DNA from: Manihot esculenta | Taxonomy: Eukaryota; Streptophyta; Magnoliopsida; Malpighiales; Euphorbiaceae | Length of the DNA: 64,000 nucleotides | Direction: 5' to 3' | Assembly (NCBI RefSeq): GCF_001659605.2 | Contig: NC_035174.2 | Coordinates: 6,016,389-6,080,388, forward strand | Made by a program: the position numbers and the translations under genes | Part shown: in pieces, positions 1 through 10,256 of the stretch | How the letters are laid out: each line of letters begins with the position of its first letter | Numbering within the stretch: position 1 is the first letter of the stretch | The notes under the pieces: model-generated | The model's input: the letters and a program-made list of their open reading frames with translations, nothing else | Databases searched by the model: none | Told to the model about the DNA's origin: nothing

Positions 1-1
1 C

Positions 2-109
2 ATGGATGGAGTTATACCAGTAACTCTGCATCATGTATTGGTGGATGCTCTTGCAACTCCATCTGGCATGATTCCCATTAGCTCATCTGCCTTAGCAAGG
101 TTTTGCTAA
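2..109 (+). CDS. 3' end of an unidentified protein-coding gene (partial)
   Basis: An open frame runs from the left edge and ends at TAA 107-109. It encodes about 35 residues, ending in ATPSGMIPISSSALARFC. The codon pattern and the switch to T-rich, stop-rich DNA straight after the stop look like a last exon followed by a 3'UTR. The first ATG at position 2 need not be the start, since the frame probably continues upstream of the window. I do not recognise the family from so short a tail. It could also be a chance ORF. Confidence 0.35.
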   Translation: MDGVIPVTLHHVLVDALATPSGMIPISSSALARFC

Positions 110-2811
110 CCAACTATCTTTTATTTTTTTAATAGGTAAAAGTTTTATTACTTCCCCTGGTTGCATGCTTACGTTTACGTTTGTAAAATACAGATCTGAT
201 GTTGGATGTTGAAGCCACACTTGAATGCTTTCTTTGATGGAATTCTAAAAATTTTGGCTTACTAACTGACAAAGAGGATTATATGTTCGCAAGTGCTAGG
301 TTGGTGCCGATGCCATAAAAAGGATTCTTGAGTGACATTGCTGGAAGTCCATAACTAATTCCAGCTAGCATGAACTTTATAGAAACAGAGTTTAATGTGA
401 AATGGGTTTGGGTGATTGTAGTTACTGTGTAACCATCGAACTTGATATGTTGTACATAATAAAATATGGATTAGTATAAAGGATTTTTGTTCAAAGTTCA
501 ATTATTTTGAGTTTTCTGAGGTTGTTGGCATACTTGCATTATAGAATGGAACTAATTGCAACTTTGAGTTATTTTATCTGCTAAGTTTGACTGGCACTAG
601 CAGTAATAATTGTCCAATAGTCAAATTAACCCTTAACTTATTTTTGTTCATTTTACTCCCTCAACTTTTTAAAATGGTTTAAAAGACCCCAAAATTAACA
701 GAAGATAAACAACGTTTGGAGAATGGGGCCACATATTAAGAATGGGCTTCAACATAACACTAATATTCAAATACAACACAAACGTGGCAGCTTCTCTTTG
801 TGCTAGCTTCAATCAAAAACTGCTCCACCTACCTCACGCAGAAACACAACTGACAGCAGTGCTTCTTGAAGCTTTGATATTGGATAGTAAATATGGCAGC
901 ATGAGCAATATATTCTATTTCTTGCTTCAGTATCTTGGAACATATGCCCGTTTCCTGCAATTTTGGTGTATCTGTGGAGCTATTCACTTTTCATTTTTAT
1001 TATGAGCTTTGTAAGTGCATGGCATCTCTACTTATTTTATGCATTAAATAAACTAGCTATAAAGATTAAATTATCATGACAACAAAATTAAGAAATTGGT
1101 ATATGAAGATAAATTTCTTGAATGACTCCAAAATGTGTCACCTCAAAATGTTAAATTTACCAGAGGATCTCGGGCTCCACCAGTTCGATTGGATAGCCAT
1201 TGATCTTAATTAGGCCTCTCCCATGCTTGCAATAAGTGACGACGATGGTGGTCTTCTTCATTGAATGGACTCAATTCATCCTGCTGGCACTCTGATTGCT
1301 AGGACTCAGAAGAAGAAGAGGAAATCGTGTGATTCGTCCTGCATGCCATCTTTGCTATGTTTCATACATTTATTTCTTTTTATTTTTCACTTTCTTTTAA
1401 TGAAGAATTCATTACCTCATTTATACTTTATGGAATATTTTCAGTTTCTACTACTTATTTCAGTTGAGGTACTCCGCTGGATCATTATACTTGCTACTAG
1501 GATCGATTCAACATGTTTTTGTCTACCTCAAAGTCTTCTGAAGAGGGGAATGACCTTCAATGGTGGTGTTTGTAGCATTTTTTATGCAATTTATCAAGCT
1601 TGGTTCTTTTTCTGAGCCTCTTACCCTTACCATAGGTATTTGCAACTTCAAAACACTAACATGAGGATTTTTCCTTTGAAAGTAGAGAACTTACGTGCTT
1701 TGTTAATAATAATTTCTCTAAAGAAACCGATTCAGGGGAATGAAGAAATTTAGTAAACGTGTCTTAATGAGGGGGGCATTATTATTGTTGCTATTGGAGT
1801 TGTTGGAATATGTTGGATCATAGCATTTGGCAGAGAAAGTATGAAAATAACTATATGGATGCTGAAGTCATTTGTCTTAATGGGTAACTTGACTATTGAA
1901 CAATAGTTTAAGGGTTAAAATAAGCTTTTTGCAATTTTCTTTTCCTTTTTCTCCAAGGGTCAATTGCCCTTTTAAACCCTTGTAGGTTGCAATCATTTTA
2001 TGACGTCAACAGTGATAGTTTGTGAGATGCTGCTAGCCCAACCACTAGGTTTGTGCTTTCGTCTGCAGAATGCAGACCGACATACGCTTGGTTTCTGAAG
2101 ACTTGTATGCAGCTACTTCTGAAATACCTTTATGGACCCTAAATGGGTTCAAATCATGTCAATAGTTGGGCAGAATTGGTGATTTTTACAAGTTATTGTG
2201 GACGGTGACTGCTATGTCAAATTCTACAAGTAGCAGTGTGAAACCTTGAAAGAGTATACGCCCCTGACATCGTAGCTCTGGCTTGAGATTTCCCATGGTA
2301 GGAAGAAGACAGCCAAAGTTATTTAAGCAACTACTCCAATGTTTAACTTCCCAGTAAGCTACTGATTAATTTAAAGTTCAAGGACTAAATCGCAACAACT
2401 CCCCAATTCCCATACTGCATTGGCTTTAATGGGTCATAGACACCTTATGTTCAAACCTTTAGCCATAAGAGATTATTTTTCCTCCTTTTTGTATTGAGAT
2501 TAGGTAGGAAGTCCCTATTAGTATAAGCTATTGAATTGTCATTGACCATTTCCACTCTATGGGAAATAGTAAAATAGCCCCTGCTTATAATCATATGCCC
2601 AAAAGTAAAAGAAGATGAAGTTGCAGTTGCAATTTTCCTTGGAACGTTATTTTCATCCTGACCTCCACCAGGACGACTAGGTCATCGACTTACTATTCCA
2701 ATCAAATAGTTTTGTTGGAGGTTTGATATATATTAGAGGCAAAAACAATGCCATTATTTCTATCTGCAAGCACAATCTCCATATTCAACACTTTCTTTTG
2801 GCCACGAGTTC
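110..2811. other. Non-coding stretch, no supported gene
   Basis: AT-rich sequence with stops in all frames apart from short ORFs (742-1005, 1265-1615) that show no family similarity, low-complexity translations and no splice-site support. The left part is probably the 3'UTR and downstream flank of the gene at the left edge. The last few hundred bases should hold the promoter of the germin-like gene; a TATA-like TATATATTA lies at 2727-2735, about 75 bp before its ATG. Nothing else was recognised. Confidence 0.5.
2727..2735 (+). promoter_or_regulatory. Candidate TATA box of the germin-like gene
   Basis: TATATATTA lies 77 bp upstream of the ATG, a usual spacing if the 5'UTR is about 45-50 nt. 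No transcript evidence is available, and AT-rich DNA makes chance matches common. Confidence 0.3.
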
Positions 2812-3480
2812 ATGTCCGCCATGACCTGTTTCTCCCCCATTCGCCTTCTGGGTTGCCTGATAGTGTTGCTGCTACTTCCAACGCGTATCAACTCAGCTGA
2901 CCCAGATCCACTGCAGGATTTCTGTGTTGCTGACTTGAAAGCCTCCCCATCGTTAAATGGCTTCCCTTGCAAACCTGCAGAAGAAGTTACTTCAGATGAT
3001 TTTTTCTCTGATGCTTTGAGCAAAGAGAGTAACACAACAAACATCTTTGGTTGGTCTGTGACTCCAGCTAATGTTCTTACATTTCCTGGCCTTAATACTC
3101 TAGGGATTTCGATGAATCGAGTTGAAATTGCTCCCGGAGGGCTGAACCCTCCTCATTCCCATCCTCGAGCATCCGAAACTGGGGTGGTCATAGAAGGGAA
3201 GCTCCTTGTAGGATTTGTTACAACTAGCAATGTGTTTCACTCCAAAGTTTTGAGTGCTGGGCAGATGTTTGTTATTCCTCGTGGTCTTGTTCACTTTCAG
3301 CTTAACGTTGGAGAAGAAAAAGCCCTTCTTTTCACTTCTTTCAATAGTCATTTACCTGGTGTTGTGATCGCTCCAACTAGTCTTTTTGCTTCTTCGCCCC
3401 CAATTCCCAATCAAGTGCTAACAAAGGCCTTCCGAGTAGGGGAAGATACAATCGAAACCATAAAATCCAAGTTTGGATGA
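2812..3480 (+). CDS. Germin-like protein (secreted cupin), intronless
   Basis: 222 residues. Residues 1-29 form a hydrophobic signal peptide ending near NSA, so the mature protein should start close to Asp30 and enter the apoplast. Cys38 and Cys53 match the conserved N-terminal disulfide of germins. Cupin box 1 ([10 protein letters not shown], residues 113-122) supplies His115, His117 and Glu122. Box 2 ([14 protein letters not shown], 152-165) supplies His161. All four metal ligands (Mn in germins) are therefore present. The family forms beta-barrel hexamers and some members show superoxide dismutase or oxalate oxidase activity; which activity applies here cannot be read from sequence. Length is typical (about 210-225). 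The ATG at 2812 gives the complete signal peptide; the second ATG three codons later (2821) is a possible alternative. No frameshift or missing residue is seen. Confidence 0.95.
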   Translation: MSAMTCFSPIRLLGCLIVLLLLPTRINSADPDPLQDFCVADLKASPSLNGFPCKPAEEVTSDDFFSDALSKESNTTNIFGWSVTPANVLTFPGLNTLGISMNRVEIAPGGLNPPHSHPRASETGVVIEGKLLVGFVTTSNVFHSKVLSAGQMFVIPRGLVHFQLNVGEEKALLFTSFNSHLPGVVIAPTSLFASSPPIPNQVLTKAFRVGEDTIETIKSKFG

Positions 3481-3975
3481 TGATCATTCTTGAAGATCCT
3501 TCAAATTGTGCCAAATACCACTTGTTTTTCCTGTTTTACAAGTCATTCATCTGATTATGATTCAATGTGTTTGTTTCAATGTATGCTCGTCGTGGTTTGA
3601 TTCCTACCCTATCCTTATGGATGTAATAATAAACGATCTAACATTTGTATTTATATAAATATAATAAAGTCGAGCTCTAAAATAAGTTACATAAAAGTAG
3701 TATTGTCTTAAATTTTTCTATTTATAAATCTTTTGGAGATGACCAAATCATTGCAATCACTTTTAATTTCATAGCACACAAAAGTATCTTCAATACAACA
3801 TCTTCTACCTAGGAGTTGAGGCTCATCTGATGACACAGGTAAGTATTAGATGCATTTTCTAGTAATGATACAGGCTTCAATAACAATTATGCTTATGGGT
3901 TCCACAGTTATGCAGAACCTAGTAATGAATTTCCCTGCTAGTAAAGATAACAGAAGAATGATTCTTGTTGATCGA
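3481..3975. other. Convergent intergenic gap between germin-like gene and bHLH79
   Basis: The two genes are transcribed towards each other, so this gap should contain both 3'UTRs and polyadenylation sites. AATAATAAA-like signals occur near 3626 (plus) and the rest is AT-rich. No other gene is supported. Confidence 0.5.
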
Positions 3976-6338
3976 TTATGTTGTCCTTTGAAAATTTCCA
4001 CCAATCTGCATATGCAGCCATTCAGATTTTGATGCTTGAGCATAATCTCTTGCTGCTTGAAGGCCAAAGCTCATTGCAGCAGGAGCTTCAAATGGCTGTC
4101 CACCAACCTACAAGAAGAAATTGACTTTCAGAAAAATCACAACAGTAGTTTGACCCTCAAAAGCATACTAATTATAGCAGGTTGGTCTGTGCTTTTGTAA
4201 TCGAACAAAAGTTAAACCATAGTGAACAGAATATTTGTAAATAAGAATTTTCAAATTCACTTGCATCATGATGCAAATAGTGATGAAATCATTTGTGAAC
4301 TGATAAACAAACGATATAAATAAAAATTTTGAATAATTGAATAAATATCAATAAGATGCAGAAAATACTAGTTAGGAGGTCAGATTGTTATTTCAAAGAT
4401 ATGCAATTAAGACAAACATCAATTGGCGCCTTATACTGGTTCCAGTCATGAAGGAGAGGCTATCTAAAAGTGAACAGTAAGGTGCAAATCCATATCAACA
4501 TCAATTATGAATTCCTCAATTTCTCAGAAGCCATCATTGGGGAACTAAAGATGCCAATGTGTTGGAAACTAACTCTGGATTCTAACATCGCCATATGGGT
4601 AATAACTTCCAGGGTGATGAGTAACCAACCAGTATAATCTACTTACATCTTTTTGATGGAAGCTTTCAATTGTGGGGTTCATGTTCATTCTTGAATTAAC
4701 TGCTTCTAGCTTCATTGACAAGAACTACAGCAACAGCAATATAGAAACCAGGTTCAGATTGTGCAGAAGAGAAAATCTGAATTGTCATATAAAGTGACAA
4801 TCAAATTGGAAAATGGAGATACTACCTCAACTTGGCACTGTAATGATTGAATGTAATTAATTATCTCATCAAGAACAAGTGCTTTACCTATAACCTGGTT
4901 ATACAAGGAAATAATTACAAGTCAAAAGAGACAGAATTAGGAACTCAAGTGAACCATCTAGATGTTAACAAACGTCTATTATAGAAAAATCTCAATATTG
5001 GCTTATGAAACATGAAATATAGTGGACATAAGGTGGATTAATGGTGGAGTTTTTACGTGGGCAGTATAGAAACTTGACTAAAATTAACCATGTAAACAAG
5101 AATAAGCACCTTATTACACCCAGGAACCAAGTCTTGGAGTATCTTCATCCTCTCACTTATCTTTTCTCTCCTGGCCTGCAAAAGCAGTGTTCAGTAAGTA
5201 AAATTCATAATTCAGAAGGTTTAGCATGCAACACATCTCAACAGTGAATTATTATGCTGCTTTTGACATAAGTTGATGCAATTCTGCGTCACCGTAAACC
5301 GAATCAAGATTTATTAAATACATAAGTCCTTTCTTTTAGACAATGAGAAATGAGTAATAATTGCAAGTTAAGATGGTTCAAGTGAATTACTCTTTCAGCC
5401 AAACTGTGACTATCAGTTGCCTGACCCCTTCTTGCTCTCACATGAATATAGTCTTGCTTAGGTGGCTCAGAGAGTTTACTGTTGTTCTCCGACGCCTTCT
5501 TATTGGCAGCAGAATTTGGTTCTACTTCAGCTTTTGAATTGCTACACTCATTCTTTGATACTGATGTTTTCATCCGCTTACCATTTGAATTCTTCTGTTA
5601 TAAACTTAAAGTATAAGACGGATCATTGTAGGAAAATTATAAAGAAAAAGAAAGAAGAAAAATTGTAAAAAAAACTAATAACATACTTCAGATTCCAATT
5701 AGAAACTACTCCATTTCTAACCTCTCAAGATCTAATTCTTAAAAGCTGGAATTATCACACCATAAAACAGTAACAGTAAGAAACTATTTTCAAATTGAAA
5801 AAAAAAAAAGAAAGAAAAAAAAAAGTAAAGAAAATTTGTACACAGAAAATGAGTTTCAAGAAATTCTACAAATCAAAGGTTACACAAAGAGGAAACGGCT
5901 CAAAAACTCATAGACAACCTAATACTTAGTTAAATTGCCTATATAACGTTTCCTCTTCTTCTCTCTCTCTCTCTTTTTTTCTTCCATTTTCTCAGCAACT
6001 ATATAGGAGTAGGAAAACAAATTTTGTAAAGAACCAACCAATTCGTTGCCACTGCTGGAAGTAGAAACCATCTTAGAGGACTCGTCTTCTGAGCTGAAAT
6101 CCCTCCTCTTCCTTACAATCCCACCGCCTCCACCAACGCTCTGCTCCGTCACGGTGGATTCCTCCAATGACCCATCTCGTTCCCCAAATCCCCCAGCCAA
6201 ATTCCCCATTCGGAGACCCAACCCACCACTCCCATCCGCCTGTCCATTAACTGCAGGAAAAGGCCAAATCTCGGTCAAAGTGTAGGAAGATGGATTAGCT
6301 GCAGAGAAGGAGGTCTCATTTATCAAAGGAGGATCCAT
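3976..6338 (-). CDS. BHLH79: bHLH transcription factor, bHLH79 type (6 exons)
   Basis: Exons on the minus strand: 6338-6039, 5594-5391, 5175-5110, 4894-4826, 4724-4647, 4107-3976, all phase-0 with GT-AG borders, giving 282 residues. The N-terminus (MDPPL, then [19 protein letters not shown]) matches what I recall of Arabidopsis bHLH79. The acidic/Ser stretch ending [14 protein letters not shown] is also typical. The basic region spans the exon 2/3 border, with His163, Glu167 and Arg171 in the H-E-R E-box contact positions. Helix-loop-helix residues run to about 225. The C-terminus [15 protein letters not shown] is a family signature. Nuclear DNA binding as a dimer is expected; relatives (BEE, CIB, BPE clades) act in growth and brassinosteroid or light responses. 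Nothing is broken. Confidence 0.93.
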
Positions 6339-7059
6339 AATCCTGTCAGGGATTGTGGTTCATTAGAGTAGGACAGTGCGTGAAGTTGGAATTCGAATTG
6401 GGGGTGCTGGGAATTAAAGAGACAAGGCGTGTTCCTAGCTAGCTTCTCTGGGTATCGAGAGCTTCCGATGAGCAAATGACACGGGGCTCAGTGAGCTAAT
6501 GCCTGATGGGTTATTATTTAACAGAGACAGAGAGAAGGGAAACAGAAAGAGAGTGATGTTTTCACTTTTCTTGAGAGGTTGGGGATGGTATGCGTACTAC
6601 GGCTACGACACCATTTATCCTGACAACGGCTTCCATTGGTCCCTACTCTTTCACTCGCTGTAGTCCATTTCTTGTTCCAAAGAGGCAAAGATCTCGCCTT
6701 TTTTCTTCCCTCCCAACTTCTTTTCTAAAATTTCCTAAAATTAAGGCTTGGTTAGATGTAAAAATTCGCTTTAACTCGATCTCATTAGAAATGCTTTTAG
6801 AATTTAAAGACCTCAAATTTAAATTTATTGAAGTTGAATTGTAAAAAAATAATATTAAATTCAATAAAATTGTTTCATTGGAAATATTAAGATTAAAATG
6901 TAATGAAAATTTGTAATTTTGAGTAGTAATTAATCAAAGTGTTTATCATTAAAAGAAAAAAAGAAAGAAACTTGGTAGGCAAATTGTATGGCTTTAAGAT
7001 TAAAGACCAAAGCTTTGTTTTTTGCTTTGACTAAGAAGTGAAATTAGGTTGGAAAAAGC

Positions 7060-7192
7060 AAGCATAAGTGAGAGGATTAAACACAGCTTAGTCATGAGTT
7101 TAACTTAATGGTGATTACATCAAAATTGAATCAGAAAGGTCATGTATTCAATCCTTCTAAAGTGAAAAAAAAAAAAAAAAAAAAAGCATAAG
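7060..7192 (+). mobile_element. tRNA-derived SINE with 9-bp target duplication (family 1)
   Basis: Body 7069-7183 ends in a run of about 20 A. It is flanked by AAGCATAAG at 7060-7068 and 7184-7192. Inside are an A-box-like TTAACTTAATGGTGA and, about 40 bp on, a B-box-like TGTATTCAATCC, the order of a tRNA-type RNA polymerase III promoter. About 115 bp is short for a SINE. The intact duplication argues for a real insertion. The right copy overlaps the A tail by two bases. Confidence 0.65.
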
Positions 7193-8279
7193 CAATGTGA
7201 AAGCAAGTACAATCAATGAGGTTGTGTTGCTAGCTATCTTTATCAATTATCTACAGAGGTGGAGGAGCAGAGCATCACCACTGCCTAACCCTTGTGCCCT
7301 CTTCCCATCTTCTTATCTTATCATTAATTGGTAGGTAATGAGATTTGAAGTCACTCATTATCTTGGCTGCCTAACTTGCATGGCAGAAAATTGCATACTG
7401 AGCTAAGCAAATGAATTAATCAGTAGAAAGCCTCTTTTTTCCATGCCTAGCTGGGATTTCTTTGATGGGTATAAATTGTTTTGAGCACTAAATCCTTCTT
7501 TTATCTTTTTCCAAATTGGGTTTTAAACACGTGCTTGAAAAATCACTTGGGTTTTTGGAAATTGATTAATTTGCCTTTTCATTTGTGTATGCATCATCTT
7601 CACATTTCCCCACCCTCTTTGCAATATATTGCACAAAAATGCAAAACCCACAAGGGATGTCTGCCTTATTGCTTTCACTGTTACATCAATATAATATGTA
7701 TGTTCTTGTGCCTGGACAAATCATATATATATATACTTAAATTAAGAGTTGTGTAAGAATTTACTTTTAATTTTCATGTTTAAAATAAAAAAATTTACTA
7801 TTTTTTAATTTCAAATTAAAAAATGAAATCATGCATATTGTATATAAAAATTGATTTAATTACATTTTTATAAATAAATATTTTTAAAAGATATTTATCC
7901 AATAATATAAGAATGTGTGTAAATTTAAATTCTTGTACTCATTATACATATTTTTATTAATTTTGCATAACTTTTTCAATATAATTGTAACAGTTGTAAA
8001 ACTTATTCTAACACAAAATAAATTTTATGTTAAATGTTTTCTAAATTTAGAAATGACTATTTAAAAAAAAAAAAAAAGTAAAATGCATGCTTCATAGTCT
8101 AGGAATATCAATGACGCTTTTATGTCATTGCAACTATAGAAAAGCGAATGATAGAGGTAGGGCCATAAGCTTCTCATGGATGGATGAATGAAAGGTGATT
8201 TTTTTTATAAAAGTAGAGACCATAACCAAAAATTGAAAGTGGGGTTTACTCATAAGGAAGAAGTTCCTTTCACTGGGTG

Positions 8280-8530
8280 CAGTTTTTCGGTATAAATTGA
8301 AAATTTGAATCCAATTCATCAATTTATTCGATTTTTCAATTTAAACGGTTTTAATTTAATTAATATTATTATAAATTTTAATTAATCAATTTGATTTTGA
8401 GTATTTTTATAAAAATTCAAAAAAATTTAAAAATTAATTTGATTTGATTTTTCATTTAATATCAATTTAATTTAAATTTTAAGTGAATCGATTTTTTAAT
8501 TTTTCAAATTCAGTTCGAAATCAAATCTTA
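8280..8530. repeat. Decayed AT-rich repeat, possible old MITE
   Basis: Contains stretches such as TTCGGTATAAATTGAAAATT and CAGTTCGAAATCAAAT that resemble the TTCGGTTC-rich element near 53.4-53.9 kb. No clear ends or target duplication are visible, so the call rests on similarity of composition only. Confidence 0.25.
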
Positions 8531-10256
8531 TAATATTTTTCTTTATTTTAATTAAATCAAGGTATTTAAAATTAGAAAATTTATAAAATTTCAATTCAAT
8601 TTATTTATTTTTTTCAGTCATTATATTTAAAATTAAAGAAATTTTTTTTAATTAAAAAAGTAATTTTAAAGTGATGCATGATTATACATATAAGAATACA
8701 TTTGAAATGTGATCTTAGAAATTATTTATTTCAAATGAAGCAACAGTGATGCCAAGAAAGATGTCTCAGCACACGGCTGAAGCTTCTTCATGACAAGCCG
8801 CTTGCAACGCCAAGCCAAACGGAGTCGGACACTTTCATATAAAAAGAACAGTCATAAAAATTGGTTGCTGGTTCATATAGACTCCTCTCAGCTCTCACCA
8901 TTAAGACCTGTTCTAGTCCTATGTGACTATGGCCTTGAGCCTTGAGCACCTCCACCTCAGTGCAATTAATATTTAATAGAGCCGCCCCTTGAAAGAATGG
9001 AACCACATAAAGCCCCCCCATTTCTGCAGGGCAGCACGTAGAACTGGCAAAAAGTGTTTGATGATGGTTCTTTGAGAAACCGTCAATAATGCAGACATCG
9101 GAATGGAGTTTTTAGAAAATGAGTGTCTATATCCTTTTCCGAATGCCACTTTTTGACCTCAACAAGCATTCCCATCTTACAGCAAAGGAAAGAAAAGCAA
9201 ATCTGGACTATTTTCATGTACATGCTTGCTTCCAACTCTTACGTTTCTTCATGAATTAGATTTGGATCTTGGAGTTTTGTTTTAGGCATCATCCCTTGTA
9301 CAAATTACTCAAACTTAGAAGTGAAACATGACAAATGATGGCCAGGCGACAAGAGAGAATGACGCTCTCTAGTCAAGTGAAGAATCCTGATTCTGGTCCC
9401 AACCAGTGCATGCGGCAGTCCATGCTCCAACAGGCAACAACCAGTCCACGCCTTCATTCCTCTAATGCATGATTGCGAGTTAATTTCAAAATCAGGTGAT
9501 CCCAAATGAGCAAGGAAATATGGCGACTCTCTGTGGGCAGGCTGGCCAATGGGGCTCTCTATTCTCAGGACCCCAATTCAATGATTAATGTCTGAAAATT
9601 GAGGTCCTTTAACAAGATATACAAGGTGAATTTGTTTGCATCAAGATACCCAAGCCAATATAAATAGAGCAATAATTTTTTTATTTTTTTTTGCCAAACT
9701 AACCTTTATTCTACAAATTGTACACTGATTACTTGTGAAAACGTCCAAAGAATGGTCTCTTTCTGCTCTTATGCCACTGCCTGATCAAATTGTTACCCTC
9801 CTAGTATCAAGCACAAGGAACTGTCATGCATATTAATTCCATGCGCCATTGATGAAGCTCCGTAGGCTATTATCAGATGTTGAGAATCTAGAGGTGATAT
9901 TAATTCCACGAGCCAGTGTTTCGCATATTTCTTTTTTTTTTTTTTAACTAAATAATCGTGCAACTGCAGTGCTTGATTCAGCTCCTATATTTCAGTTTCT
10001 TTTTTCTAAAAAAGAAAAAAAAAAAAAAACAATTCTGCAGCTCAAATTTGCAATGCCGGTCAGTGTTTGAATCTGAGACTTTGCAAAGAACACAACTAGT
10101 AATGAATGGACGGTGCTACATTTACAATGAATTGGCCATAGGGATAAAACACAGTGACAACGAGGATATACCCATGTATGCTAAATATGGCTACCGATCA
10201 ATAAGTAAAAGTTGCATAAACAGAGCCAAATATCTAATCATGTTAGTTCATAGCTT

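Larger units (their letters stand above)
6339..10256. other. Long intergenic region, bHLH79 promoter side
   Basis: The first few hundred bases upstream of 6338 contain the 5'UTR and promoter of bHLH79 (GA-rich tract near 6525-6555). 6840-8750 is very AT-rich, holds one SINE (7069-7183) and a decayed repeat near 8280-8530. 8760-10256 has somewhat higher GC but only short unsupported ORFs (8788-9021 and 9305-9505 minus). No gene is supported. Confidence 0.5.

Noticed and set aside
742..1615. Two plus-strand ORFs of 87 and 116 residues upstream of the germin-like gene
   Set aside because: Phe/Leu-rich low-complexity translations of AT-rich DNA, no domain and no splice-site support.
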